Positions 19,246 to 26,477 of a DNA stretch of 64,000 nucleotides are shown here, one piece after another. A program made the position numbers and the translations under genes. Each line of letters starts with the position of its first letter. The first letter of the stretch is position 1. A model generated the notes under the pieces. That model made no database searches. It was not told the DNA's origin and worked only from the letters and a program-made list of their open reading frames with translations. Source of the stretch: Alphaproteobacteria bacterium (GTDB lineage: Bacteria > Pseudomonadota > Alphaproteobacteria > Micropepsales > Micropepsaceae); the NCBI GenBank assembly GCA_016783965.1, contig JADHVO010000004.1, positions 310,001 through 374,000 of the forward strand, in the 5' to 3' direction.

Positions 19246-20142
19246 ATGCTGCATTTTGCCTTGCGCGAGGCCGGAAGACTGGCGTTGGGCCTGTTGGGCG
19301 CGCTGCTGATGGCTGCGGCGCTGGCGGCGCTCGGCAATCGCCATGTGACGGACGGTGTCCTGCCCTTTCTGAAGGCATGGGGCGCGGTGCTGGGTGGCCT
19401 GTTCCAGCTCGATCTGGGCCACAGCGCGATCAGCGGTGGCGGGGTGTGGGACGAACTCGCCACCCATCTGCCGCTGACACTCGAGCTGGTCGGTGAGGGG
19501 CTTGTGCTGGCCCTCCTTGTGGGTATTCCGGTCGGTTTCCTGTTCGGTGCCGGCCCGGCGCGGCGCGCGGCGGCGCCTTTGGCGCAGGCACTTTCAGCAG
19601 CGCCGATCTTCGTGGGCGCCCTTGTGCTGGCTTATATCACGTTTCACGTGCTGCATTGGCCGGTAGCGGTGGGCACCGAGGTCAAGACCAGCCTGAAACT
19701 GGTACCCCATACGATGCCCGAATTGCGGGAGGCGCTCTTGCCGGTGCTCACCATCGGACTGGCGGGCGCCGCAGCCGCGCAGCTTGGCCTGCGGCGCGCG
19801 ACGGTCGAGACGATGCACGAGCCGTGGCGCGTGCAACTGCGCCGCATGGGCCTGACGGCCTGGGATGTCGAACGCGCTTATGTTCTGCCAGCGGTCTTGG
19901 CCGGACTGTTCAAATGCCTCGGCGAGGTGGTGCTCGCGCTGCTGTCGGCCGCCGCGGTGACCGAGTGGGTGTTCGGCTATGCCGGTGCCGCCGACCTGTT
20001 CGTGAAGTCCGTCGCGCTGCGCGACTGGCACATCGCTGCTGCTGTGCTGTTCGTATTCGCCGGCCTGACCATGACTGCGCACTTCATCGGCACGTGCCTG
20101 GCGCGCAGCATCGCCGACCCGGGAGCGCCGACGCCGTGGTGA
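19246..20142 (+). CDS. Dpp/Opp-type ABC permease subunit 1
   Basis: 298 aa, five or six membrane segments, binding-protein-dependent transport permease fold of the DppB/OppB type. EAA-loop region LRRATVETMHEPWRVQLRRMGL ends in the expected position, followed by the closing helices. Somewhat shorter than usual OppB (about 310-330 aa). Stop overlaps the next ATG (TGATG). No substrate-binding protein gene lies nearby, and the ATPase of the cluster is degenerate, so classic peptide import is doubtful. Confidence 0.8.
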   Translation: MLHFALREAGRLALGLLGALLMAAALAALGNRHVTDGVLPFLKAWGAVLGGLFQLDLGHSAISGGGVWDELATHLPLTLELVGEGLVLALLVGIPVGFLFGAGPARRAAAPLAQALSAAPIFVGALVLAYITFHVLHWPVAVGTEVKTSLKLVPHTMPELREALLPVLTIGLAGAAAAQLGLRRATVETMHEPWRVQLRRMGLTAWDVERAYVLPAVLAGLFKCLGEVVLALLSAAAVTEWVFGYAGAADLFVKSVALRDWHIAAAVLFVFAGLTMTAHFIGTCLARSIADPGAPTPW

Positions 20143-20960
20143 TGACGGTCACCGGACAGCCTCTTCAGTCGGCACTCGCCACGGTCCTGCGCGCCGCTGG
20201 CTGGATCGGACTGGCGCTGATCGCAGTGGCCGTGAGTCTCTCGGACTTCCTGGCAAACGTGCCAGCAGATACCGTGAACGCCGGGCCGCTGCTCGGGCCG
20301 CCATCGGAGGTCTTCCGCTTCGGCACCGATGTCTTGGGGCGCGACATGCTGAGCGAGACATTGCATGCCCTGAGCGCGACGGTCCGCGCAGCCTTGCCCG
20401 CAACGGCGGTAACGCTGGTGACCGGAGCGCTGTTCGGGTTTGTCGCGGCGCGGCTGCCGAGGCCGCTCGCACTGTCGCTCCGGGGTTTGATCGGCACCCT
20501 GTCCGCGGTGCCGGGCCTGCTGCTGGCGATCCTGATCATCGGCCTGACATCGCGCGGCTGGGCAAGTGTGGCGGCGGGCCTGGCCGCTGCTCCCATGGCT
20601 TTCGTGCAGGCATTCGAACGGGCCGGAACGCAGACGCGCGCGGCGCATTCCGAGTATGCGCGCGCCGCGGGTATTTCCGCCGTCACGCTGCTTCGGCGCG
20701 ATCTTATCTATGAATTCACCCAGACCATCCTGTCGAGCGCGGCGCGGGCGCTGGCCGCGGTGACGATCATCCTGTCGACTGTGAGCTTCCTGGGATTCGC
20801 CGCCGAGCCGCCGCATCGCGACCTGGGCCTGATGATCGCCGCCTCGAAAGGCTATTTCCTGGATGCGTGGTGGACGGCAGCCTTTCCGGCGCTGGCGCTG
20901 ACGCTGCTGATCCTGTTCGCGCGGCTGGCGGCAGGTCTGGACGAGGGCGAGCGCGCATGA
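20142..20960 (+). CDS. Dpp/Opp-type ABC permease subunit 2
   Basis: 272 aa, DppC/OppC-like: N-terminal membrane segment, RFGTDVLGRDMLSETLHAL (the conserved GTDxxGRD motif before the core), permease core, and an EAA-like loop AHSEYARAAGISAVTLLRRD. ATG 20142 overlaps the previous stop; GTG 20139 is an alternative. Couples by ATGA to the ATPase gene. Carries the partner role to subunit 1 in a heterodimeric membrane pore. Confidence 0.8.
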   Translation: MTVTGQPLQSALATVLRAAGWIGLALIAVAVSLSDFLANVPADTVNAGPLLGPPSEVFRFGTDVLGRDMLSETLHALSATVRAALPATAVTLVTGALFGFVAARLPRPLALSLRGLIGTLSAVPGLLLAILIIGLTSRGWASVAAGLAAAPMAFVQAFERAGTQTRAAHSEYARAAGISAVTLLRRDLIYEFTQTILSSAARALAAVTIILSTVSFLGFAAEPPHRDLGLMIAASKGYFLDAWWTAAFPALALTLLILFARLAAGLDEGERA

Positions 20961-22534
20961 GCGACGTGCGCAAGCCCATCCTGGAACTGAAAGACCTCAG
21001 CATCACGCGTGGTGGCGTGGTGGAGCTGGAGCGGCTGTCGTGCGTGCTGGATCGCGGCGAGACGCTGATCGTCCTGGGCGACGATCGGAGTGGCAAGGAT
21101 GCGCTGCTGCGCCTGTTGGGTGGCTTCGCCCAGCGCGCGGATGAAATCGCCGGAACCATCAAGCTGGGCGCCGGCGACGAGCAGCCGGCTGCGCGCAAGA
21201 TGCGCTCGCCGATCCGCACGGTCTATCTGCCGGGCATCGAACAGGCGCCGTTCAATCCCCACGTCACGGTTGCTTCGCAATTGGCGCGCGTGGTGGCACG
21301 GCGGCATGAGAGCCCGCGGGAAAGCGGGCGCGAGGAGTTGCGCATCGCCCTCGAGAGGCTGACCGGGGCACCACCGTTCGAGACGCTGGAGCAGAAGCCT
21401 TCGGCTTTGAGCGCGGTGATGCTGAGCTGGGGCTTGCTGGCGGCGGCGCTGGCGCAGTCGCCGGACCTGCTGATCGCCGATCACGCCTTCGCCGGTCTGA
21501 CGCCGATCGAGATCAAGGCGATCGTCGCGGCCTTGCAGGCAGAGCAGAAGCGCGCCGGCTTTGCCCTGCTCTACGCCGCGCGCGGCCTGCAGACGGCGGC
21601 AAATATCCGCGGGCGCGTGATCGTGCTGCGGCAGGGACGCGTGATCGAGGAAGGCGATTTCGACAAGCTGGCCAGCGGGCAGGCGCATGCGTATACGCGC
21701 ACGCTGTTCAGGGCGCTGGCGCGGCCGGGCGAAGCGTTGCCGGCGCGCACGACCCGGGGCGAGCCACTCTTGCAGGTGCATGGGCTCGACTTCCGCGCGC
21801 CAGGGGACAGAGGGCCGAAGGCGCGCGACGGGTTGAGCTTTGAACTGCGCCGCGGAGCGTCGCTGGCGCTTGTCGGCGAGGAAGGATCGGGGCGGCGGAG
21901 GCTGATCCGGGCGCTGCTGGGGCTTCAGCCGTTCGTCAGCGGGCGCGTGGTGCTGGATCAGGTAGACCTGAGCATCCTCTCGCCGGCGATGACGGCGCGT
22001 CTGCGCCGGCGCATCGCTTTCATCACGGGCGCCGACGACGCGCTCGATCCGCGCATGACGTTGTGGGACACGGTAGACGAGCCGCTGCGGGCGCATCTGG
22101 GCCTGTCGCGCGACCTGGTCGCGGGGCACCGCGAGACAGCGCTGAAGCGGGTGGGACTGGCGAGTCACGACGGCCGCGCGGCGGTGGCGACCCTGTCGCG
22201 GTTCGACAAGCGCCGGTTGCAGGTGGCACGCGCCATCGTGAGCGCGCCGTTCCTGGCGGTGATCGACGAACCGCTGCGGGGGCTGGACGCGTTCGCCCAG
22301 ACCATCATGAAGGAACTGCTGGACGACCTGCGCAAGCAGGAGGGCCCGGCGTTCCTGATCGTGACGGCCGACGTGGGCGTGGCGCAGGCGCTTGCCGAGG
22401 ACGCCATGTTCTTCAAGGCCGGGCGCGTGGTCGAGCGTGGGCCGCTGCGCGAGATCCTCAAGAATCCCAAGGACGAAGAGACGCGGCACCTGATCGAGGC
22501 GGCGCTTGGCCAATCCTGCTATAAGACGCCGTAA
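20957..22534 (+). CDS. Double ABC ATPase with degenerate catalytic motifs
   Basis: 525 aa: two fused nucleotide-binding domains (about 1-250 and 270-525) in the style of DppD-DppF fusions. In domain 1 Walker A is GDDRSGKD (Ser/Thr after Lys is Asp), the signature is LSAVM instead of LSGGQ, Walker B is LLIADH (catalytic Glu to His) and the switch His is missing (YAARG). In domain 2 Walker A is GEEGSGRRR (Lys to Arg), the Q-loop Gln is missing (FITGADD), the signature is LSRFD, the switch His is missing (VTADVG); only Walker B VIDEP is normal. The frame is open and coupled by ATGA, so this is not an obvious pseudogene. ATP hydrolysis as in normal transporters is unlikely; a structural or regulatory role is inferred. 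Confidence 0.85.
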   Translation: MSDVRKPILELKDLSITRGGVVELERLSCVLDRGETLIVLGDDRSGKDALLRLLGGFAQRADEIAGTIKLGAGDEQPAARKMRSPIRTVYLPGIEQAPFNPHVTVASQLARVVARRHESPRESGREELRIALERLTGAPPFETLEQKPSALSAVMLSWGLLAAALAQSPDLLIADHAFAGLTPIEIKAIVAALQAEQKRAGFALLYAARGLQTAANIRGRVIVLRQGRVIEEGDFDKLASGQAHAYTRTLFRALARPGEALPARTTRGEPLLQVHGLDFRAPGDRGPKARDGLSFELRRGASLALVGEEGSGRRRLIRALLGLQPFVSGRVVLDQVDLSILSPAMTARLRRRIAFITGADDALDPRMTLWDTVDEPLRAHLGLSRDLVAGHRETALKRVGLASHDGRAAVATLSRFDKRRLQVARAIVSAPFLAVIDEPLRGLDAFAQTIMKELLDDLRKQEGPAFLIVTADVGVAQALAEDAMFFKAGRVVERGPLREILKNPKDEETRHLIEAALGQSCYKTP

Positions 22535-22549
22535 CGCCGGGCCGCAACG

Positions 22550-23854
22550 ATGATTCCCCGCTATTCCCGTCCCCAGATGGTTTCGATCTGGTCGGACGAA
22601 ACCAAGTACCGCATCCATTTCGAGATCGAGGCGCACGCCGCAGACGCGATGGCGGAGCTGGGCGTCATTCCGAAAGAGGCCGCTGCCGAGATCTGGAAGA
22701 AGGGCAACGCGGCGACGGTCAGCCCCGAGCGCATCGTCGAGATCGAGAAGACGACACGGCACGAGACGCTGGCGTTCACGGAGCACCTGGCGGAGCTGAT
22801 CGGGCCTGCGGCGAGGTTCGTGCATCAGGGCCTGACGTCGTCCGACGTGCTGGACACCACGACGGCGGTGCAGCTGGCGCGCGCGACGGACATCCTGATC
22901 GCCGACGTCGATGTGCTGCTGGCGGCGCTGAAGAAGCGGGCGCTGGAGCACAAATACACGCCGACCATCGGGAGGTCGCACGGCATTCATGGCGAACCGA
23001 CGACGTTCGGGCTGAAGCTCGCCGGCTTCTATGCCGAGTTCGAGCGCAACAGGGCGCGGCTGAAGACAGCACGCGAAGAAGTCGCGACCGCTGCGATCTC
23101 CGGCGCGATGGGGACGTTCGCGAATGTCGACCCGCGGGTCGAGGCGCATGTCGCGGCGAAGCTGCGACTGCGCGTCGAGACCGTCTCCACGCAGGTGATC
23201 CCACGCGATCGGCATGCGGCGTATTTCGCGGCGCTGGCGGTGGTGGCGAGCTCGCTGGAGCGACTGGCGACCGAAGTGCGCCACCTGCAACGCACCGAGG
23301 TGCTGGAGGCGCAAGAGTTCTTCGCCGAGGGGCAGAAGGGCTCCTCCGCCATGCCGCACAAGCGCAATCCGATCCTGTCCGAGAACGTGGTCGGCCTGGC
23401 ACGCGTGGTGCGGTCGTATGCGATGCCGGCGTTCGAGAATGTCGCGCTGTGGCATGAGCGGGACATGTCGCATTCCTCGGTCGAGCGGTTCATCGCGCCG
23501 GACGCGACCATCACGCTGGATTTCGCACTCATCCGGATGGCCGGCATCATTGACAAACTGCTGATCCGCGCCGACCGGATGCAGAAGAACCTCGATCTCA
23601 CACAGGGCATCGTGCATTCGCAGCGCGCGCTGCTGGCGCTGACGCAGGCGGGCATAGAGCGCGAGGCGGCGTACAAGCTGGTGCAGGGCAACGCGATGCG
23701 AGCCTGGGCCGGCGAAGGCACGCTGCTCGAACTCCTGAAAGCCGATCCGGTCGTGTCGAAGGCCGTGCCGGCGAAGGCGCTCGAGGCGATGTTCGACAAC
23801 GACTATCACTTCAAGCACGTCGACACCGTCTTCCAGCGCGTGTTCGGTGCCTAG
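22550..23854 (+). CDS. purB: Adenylosuccinate lyase
   Basis: 434 aa, fumarase/aspartase superfamily; acts twice in purine synthesis (SAICAR to AICAR, adenylosuccinate to AMP). Seen: HQGLTSSDVLDT, RSHGIHGEPTTFGLK (catalytic His) and the signature GSSAMPHKRNPILSEN (catalytic Ser loop). Starts 15 bp after the ABC ATPase stop. The other pur genes of the window lie about 15 kb away. Confidence 0.97.
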   Translation: MIPRYSRPQMVSIWSDETKYRIHFEIEAHAADAMAELGVIPKEAAAEIWKKGNAATVSPERIVEIEKTTRHETLAFTEHLAELIGPAARFVHQGLTSSDVLDTTTAVQLARATDILIADVDVLLAALKKRALEHKYTPTIGRSHGIHGEPTTFGLKLAGFYAEFERNRARLKTAREEVATAAISGAMGTFANVDPRVEAHVAAKLRLRVETVSTQVIPRDRHAAYFAALAVVASSLERLATEVRHLQRTEVLEAQEFFAEGQKGSSAMPHKRNPILSENVVGLARVVRSYAMPAFENVALWHERDMSHSSVERFIAPDATITLDFALIRMAGIIDKLLIRADRMQKNLDLTQGIVHSQRALLALTQAGIEREAAYKLVQGNAMRAWAGEGTLLELLKADPVVSKAVPAKALEAMFDNDYHFKHVDTVFQRVFGA

Positions 23855-24186
23855 TGGGCCATCCACGGCACGGGCCAGATTGTCTGTCTGGCTTCCTGCG
23901 CACAACGTGTGGTTATTGTGGCCGAAAAACCTGGCGCTGCTTGTGCTCCTGCCATAGCAGCGTTGAGCTCGACATCAGAGAGCCGCCGTGGACAAAACAC
24001 GACTGTTGGGACGAGCAAATGGCGCGGTTCCGCTTCGAAAATTTCTCCGGCTCTCGACTGATAAAGCGATCTGAGTTGAAGAAGAAGAAACGCCAACTCG
24101 CGCAAGCGAAGAAGGCACACCTAGAGACGTTGCGTAGCAAGCGAAAGAAGAAGAAAAAGAAGAAGGATACGAGGCGACCTAAGTGA
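23854..24186 (+). CDS. Hypothetical lysine-rich protein with Cys cluster
   Basis: 110-codon frame from a GTG that overlaps the purB stop by 1 bp and ends overlapping the next gene's GTG by 4 bp. The N-terminal part has clustered Cys/His (TTCGYCGRKTWRCLCSCH), suggestive of a small zinc ribbon; the C-terminus is a basic run (SKRKKKKKKKDTRRPK). Base composition is lower in GC than the neighbours. No family recognised. The coupled ends favour a gene; codon use does not clearly do so. An internal ATG at 24019 would give only the basic tail. Confidence 0.4.
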   Translation: MGHPRHGPDCLSGFLRTTCGYCGRKTWRCLCSCHSSVELDIREPPWTKHDCWDEQMARFRFENFSGSRLIKRSELKKKKRQLAQAKKAHLETLRSKRKKKKKKKDTRRPK

Positions 24187-24893
24187 CCCACGCGCTGGCC
24201 TTCCGCATCAGCTTAGCCGGCGCGGTCATCGTGCTGGCGCTGGCGATCTACTCCGCATTTTCGCCCGCGATGGTGGCGTGCGGGGCGCTGCAGCCCAGTT
24301 ATTCGCCGGTGATTGCGCAGGAGCTGTCGCGATCGGTGGCCGATGTGCAGCAGATTTTCGGCGCGGCGCCGAGCGCGTGCCGCACGGCGATCGCGCGGCG
24401 GATCGATCTCGTCACCTGGGTCGACAGTCTGGCGTTCATTCCCGCCTATGGCGCATTCCTCCTGTTCTTCTTCATGGGGCTGGCGGAGCGGGACCGGCAG
24501 TCGGCGTTCATCGGCTTCGTGCTCTCGGCGGTGGCTTGCGGCGCGGATTACCTCGAGAATGTCTGCCTGTTCGCGATCACCGCCCATCCCGATGCCGACG
24601 GCTTTGCACTGGCGTTCCTGCCATGGGCGACCGGGCTCAAATGGCTGGCGCTTGGACTGGGCGGCGCGGTGGGCGGCACAATCCTCATTCAATCCGGTCG
24701 GATGAACTATCCCGCGGCGGCGCTATGCGGGCTCTCTTTCCTCGGCACCGTGCTGGGGATCGCGAACCCGCATCTGTTCGGACCGTATATCTCCAACGCC
24801 ATAACGGCGATCTGGGTCGTCTTCCTGGTCGTCGATGTGCGGCAGGTGATCGCGTCGTTTTCAGCCGTGCCGCAGCTCGAACCAGGTGCCTGA
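24183..24893 (+). CDS. Six-TM-like membrane protein, unknown
   Basis: 236 aa from GTG 24183. About six hydrophobic helices (residues 8-30, 80-100, 108-130, 143-165, 175-195, 203-222) with an outside loop after helix 1 (containing CGALQPSYSP and SACRTA, two Cys that may pair). No transport or enzyme motif seen. Coupled to the preceding Lys-rich frame by a GTGA overlap. Confidence 0.6.
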   Translation: MTHALAFRISLAGAVIVLALAIYSAFSPAMVACGALQPSYSPVIAQELSRSVADVQQIFGAAPSACRTAIARRIDLVTWVDSLAFIPAYGAFLLFFFMGLAERDRQSAFIGFVLSAVACGADYLENVCLFAITAHPDADGFALAFLPWATGLKWLALGLGGAVGGTILIQSGRMNYPAAALCGLSFLGTVLGIANPHLFGPYISNAITAIWVVFLVVDVRQVIASFSAVPQLEPGA

Positions 24894-25314
24894 GAGCAGC
24901 TGCGTGACGCCCCGTTCGCCGCGATCACGGCTTTCTTCAGATGTCCCCATAAATGACAAAGGCCGAAGCGGGCTTCGGCAATCGTCGATGAAGAGTGCTT
25001 CTCTCGGCCGCTCCCTATCGGGTTTGGCCGCAAAGTCGCATTCTGGTTGCAAGCGGTGTTTCGCCGGCGGTCGGAGCCATCGCTCCGGCCTTCCACGGCA
25101 CCACGCTTCATACCCCTCGGTCCCATCGGGTTCTTTGGGAGGCCCTGCGGTCGCCATGCACCGCCCGGTTCACTCCCAACCCTCAACGGCGTGTGCGAGA
25201 TGTCCACGCCTAAGTCGCTGTTTGCATTCGCTGCTTATCTAAGACGGCATCGAGCGCCTCCTGGTTGCTGGAGACATATGGGGTCGAAAACGGCCGTTCG
25301 ATAAGATTTAATGT
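24894..25314. other. 421-bp gap with several strong hairpins, no supported gene
   Basis: No coding frame here has a convincing start, Shine-Dalgarno or family. Hairpins seen: GCCGAAG-CGGG-CTTCGGC (24962-24979), a 9-bp stem with one wobble (25069-25077 with 25082-25090), and GGCGTG/CACGCC (25188-25193 with 25205-25210). The local density of stems suggests a structured RNA or a repeat relic. I checked for the hallmark motifs of RNase P, tmRNA and SRP RNA and did not find them. Confidence 0.4.
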
Positions 25315-25704
25315 TTACGCTTGGTTGAAAGCCGGGATGATCGGGCAGCGGCCGATGCCGCTGGCGCAGAGTTTGGCCATTTCCTTCAGCGCGCGGCGGG
25401 CGCGGGTCATGGCGGCGATCTTCTGATCCAGATCGCGGATGCGGGCGCGCGCGATCTCGCGGGCGCGCTTGCGGTTGGCGGTGGCGTCGAGCGAGAGAAG
25501 TTCCCTGATCTGCTCGAGCGTGAAGCCCGAGATCTGCGAGGACTTGACGAAGCGCAGACGCTTTACGTCTTCGTCACTGTAGCGGCGCACGGCGGAACCT
25601 GCGCGTGACGGTGTCGGCATCAACCCGCGGCGCTGATAGTAGCGGACGGTTTCCACGCCGACGCCGCCTGCTTCGGCGAGGCGCGAGATCGTGAGGGATT
25701 TCAT
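25315..25704 (-). CDS. MerR-family metal-type regulator
   Basis: 129 aa from ATG 25704. N-terminal winged helix (LTISRLAEAGGVGVETVRYY, RRYSDEDVKRLRFVKSSQ), long dimer helix, and a metal-loop-like end LCASGIGRCPII (Cys113, Cys120). It aligns along its length with the mercury regulator MerR, and the adjacent operator is of mer type. But the position of MerR Cys82 is Arg or Lys here (DATANRKR), and the loop between the two remaining Cys is shorter (6 residues versus 8), so it is not a standard Hg(II) site; Cu/Ag or another soft metal is possible. Lies downstream of the cytochrome c gene on the same strand. Confidence 0.85.
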   Translation of the reverse strand: MKSLTISRLAEAGGVGVETVRYYQRRGLMPTPSRAGSAVRRYSDEDVKRLRFVKSSQISGFTLEQIRELLSLDATANRKRAREIARARIRDLDQKIAAMTRARRALKEMAKLCASGIGRCPIIPAFNQA

Positions 25705-25707
25705 AGC

Positions 25708-25739
25708 TTGACTCCGTACCATGGTACGGAGCGCATTAT
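25708..25739 (+). promoter_or_regulatory. MerR-type operator within a rightward promoter
   Basis: -35 TTGACT (25708-25713), then a 20-bp spacer, then -10 CATTAT (25734-25739). The spacer region contains TCCGTAC-CATG-GTACGGA (25713-25730), inside a perfect 20-bp palindrome (25712-25731). The half-sites and 4-bp centre match the classical mer operator of Tn21/Tn501. The long spacer is the usual sign of MerR activation. The promoter points right, toward 25746 and beyond, opposite to the merR gene. Confidence 0.75.
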
Positions 25740-25830
25740 GTACGGCATGCCGTGTGCGTGTCGCTGACCGAAAACGTCATGATGGTGGCCAAGGCGGCGT
25801 GGACGACGGTCTCGGGGTGATGCCTTGCCG

Positions 25831-26391
25831 CTATCTTTCCATGCCAGGCATGTGGCCCATCGCGTCATGATCTTCGGCAGCGTCCTTCGTCATGTCACGA
25901 TAGTGTTGCGGCGAGAGCGTCGGAAGCTTTTGCAGGAAGGCAACGATGCTCCAGAGGATTGCGTCGTTGTGCGTCACGCCCCACGCGGGCATGCCCGACA
26001 TCTTTATGCCGTGCTTGATTATCCAGAACTGCTGCGCGGGCGGGAGGTCATTGTCGTGTGCAAGCTCGGGCGCGCGCGGGTAGAGGCCCTGGCTGATTTC
26101 CGTGCGTTCCATGCCGGGCGCGAGATGGCATTGCGCGCACATCTCGGCATATTCCGACGCCCCTTCCTTCACCTGCGCGTCGCTGCCGAAACCGGAAGGA
26201 ATGATGATGCCGCGCGCACGCGAGGCGACCGAATTATCCCGCGTCGTATCAGCAAGCCAGAACGCGAGCGCGCCGTGCGGCGTATCCGCGGCGACGTCAT
26301 AGCCCCCGGAAATCTCGATGGCGGCATATGCAAGCGACAGTGCCAGCACCGCAAGAAGAGCGATCGAGAGATATTTCCAGTTCTTCGACAT
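25831..26391 (-). CDS. Membrane-anchored cytochrome c
   Basis: 186 aa. N-terminal uncleaved anchor or signal (YLSIALLAVLALSLAYAA), then a class I haem domain: haem-binding CAQCH near residue 90 and likely axial Met in MSGMPAWG (about 130). A His/Met-rich tail (DHDAMGHMPGMER) could hold copper. Single-haem periplasmic electron carrier. Divergent from the Met-rich gene (26478) with 86 bp between; the gap has an AAGGAA-A-TTCCTT palindrome at 26440-26452. Confidence 0.87.
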   Translation of the reverse strand: MSKNWKYLSIALLAVLALSLAYAAIEISGGYDVAADTPHGALAFWLADTTRDNSVASRARGIIIPSGFGSDAQVKEGASEYAEMCAQCHLAPGMERTEISQGLYPRAPELAHDNDLPPAQQFWIIKHGIKMSGMPAWGVTHNDAILWSIVAFLQKLPTLSPQHYRDMTKDAAEDHDAMGHMPGMER

Positions 26392-26477
26392 GCGGCTTCT
26401 CCTTCACGCGCGTTGAGTGCATACCGTGCCGACCCGGGGAAGGAAATTCCTTTCGTCGACGGCCAAGGAGCTTTGCC

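Noticed and set aside
20852..23905. 1017-codon open frame on the minus strand across the ABC ATPase and purB
   Set aside because: Antisense shadow of high-GC genes: His/Arg/Gln-rich, no domain, and it covers two well-supported genes on the other strand.
24894..25314. tmRNA, RNase P RNA, SRP RNA or 6S RNA
   Set aside because: None of the hallmark conserved motifs of the first three was found on either strand; 6S could not be shown by eye.
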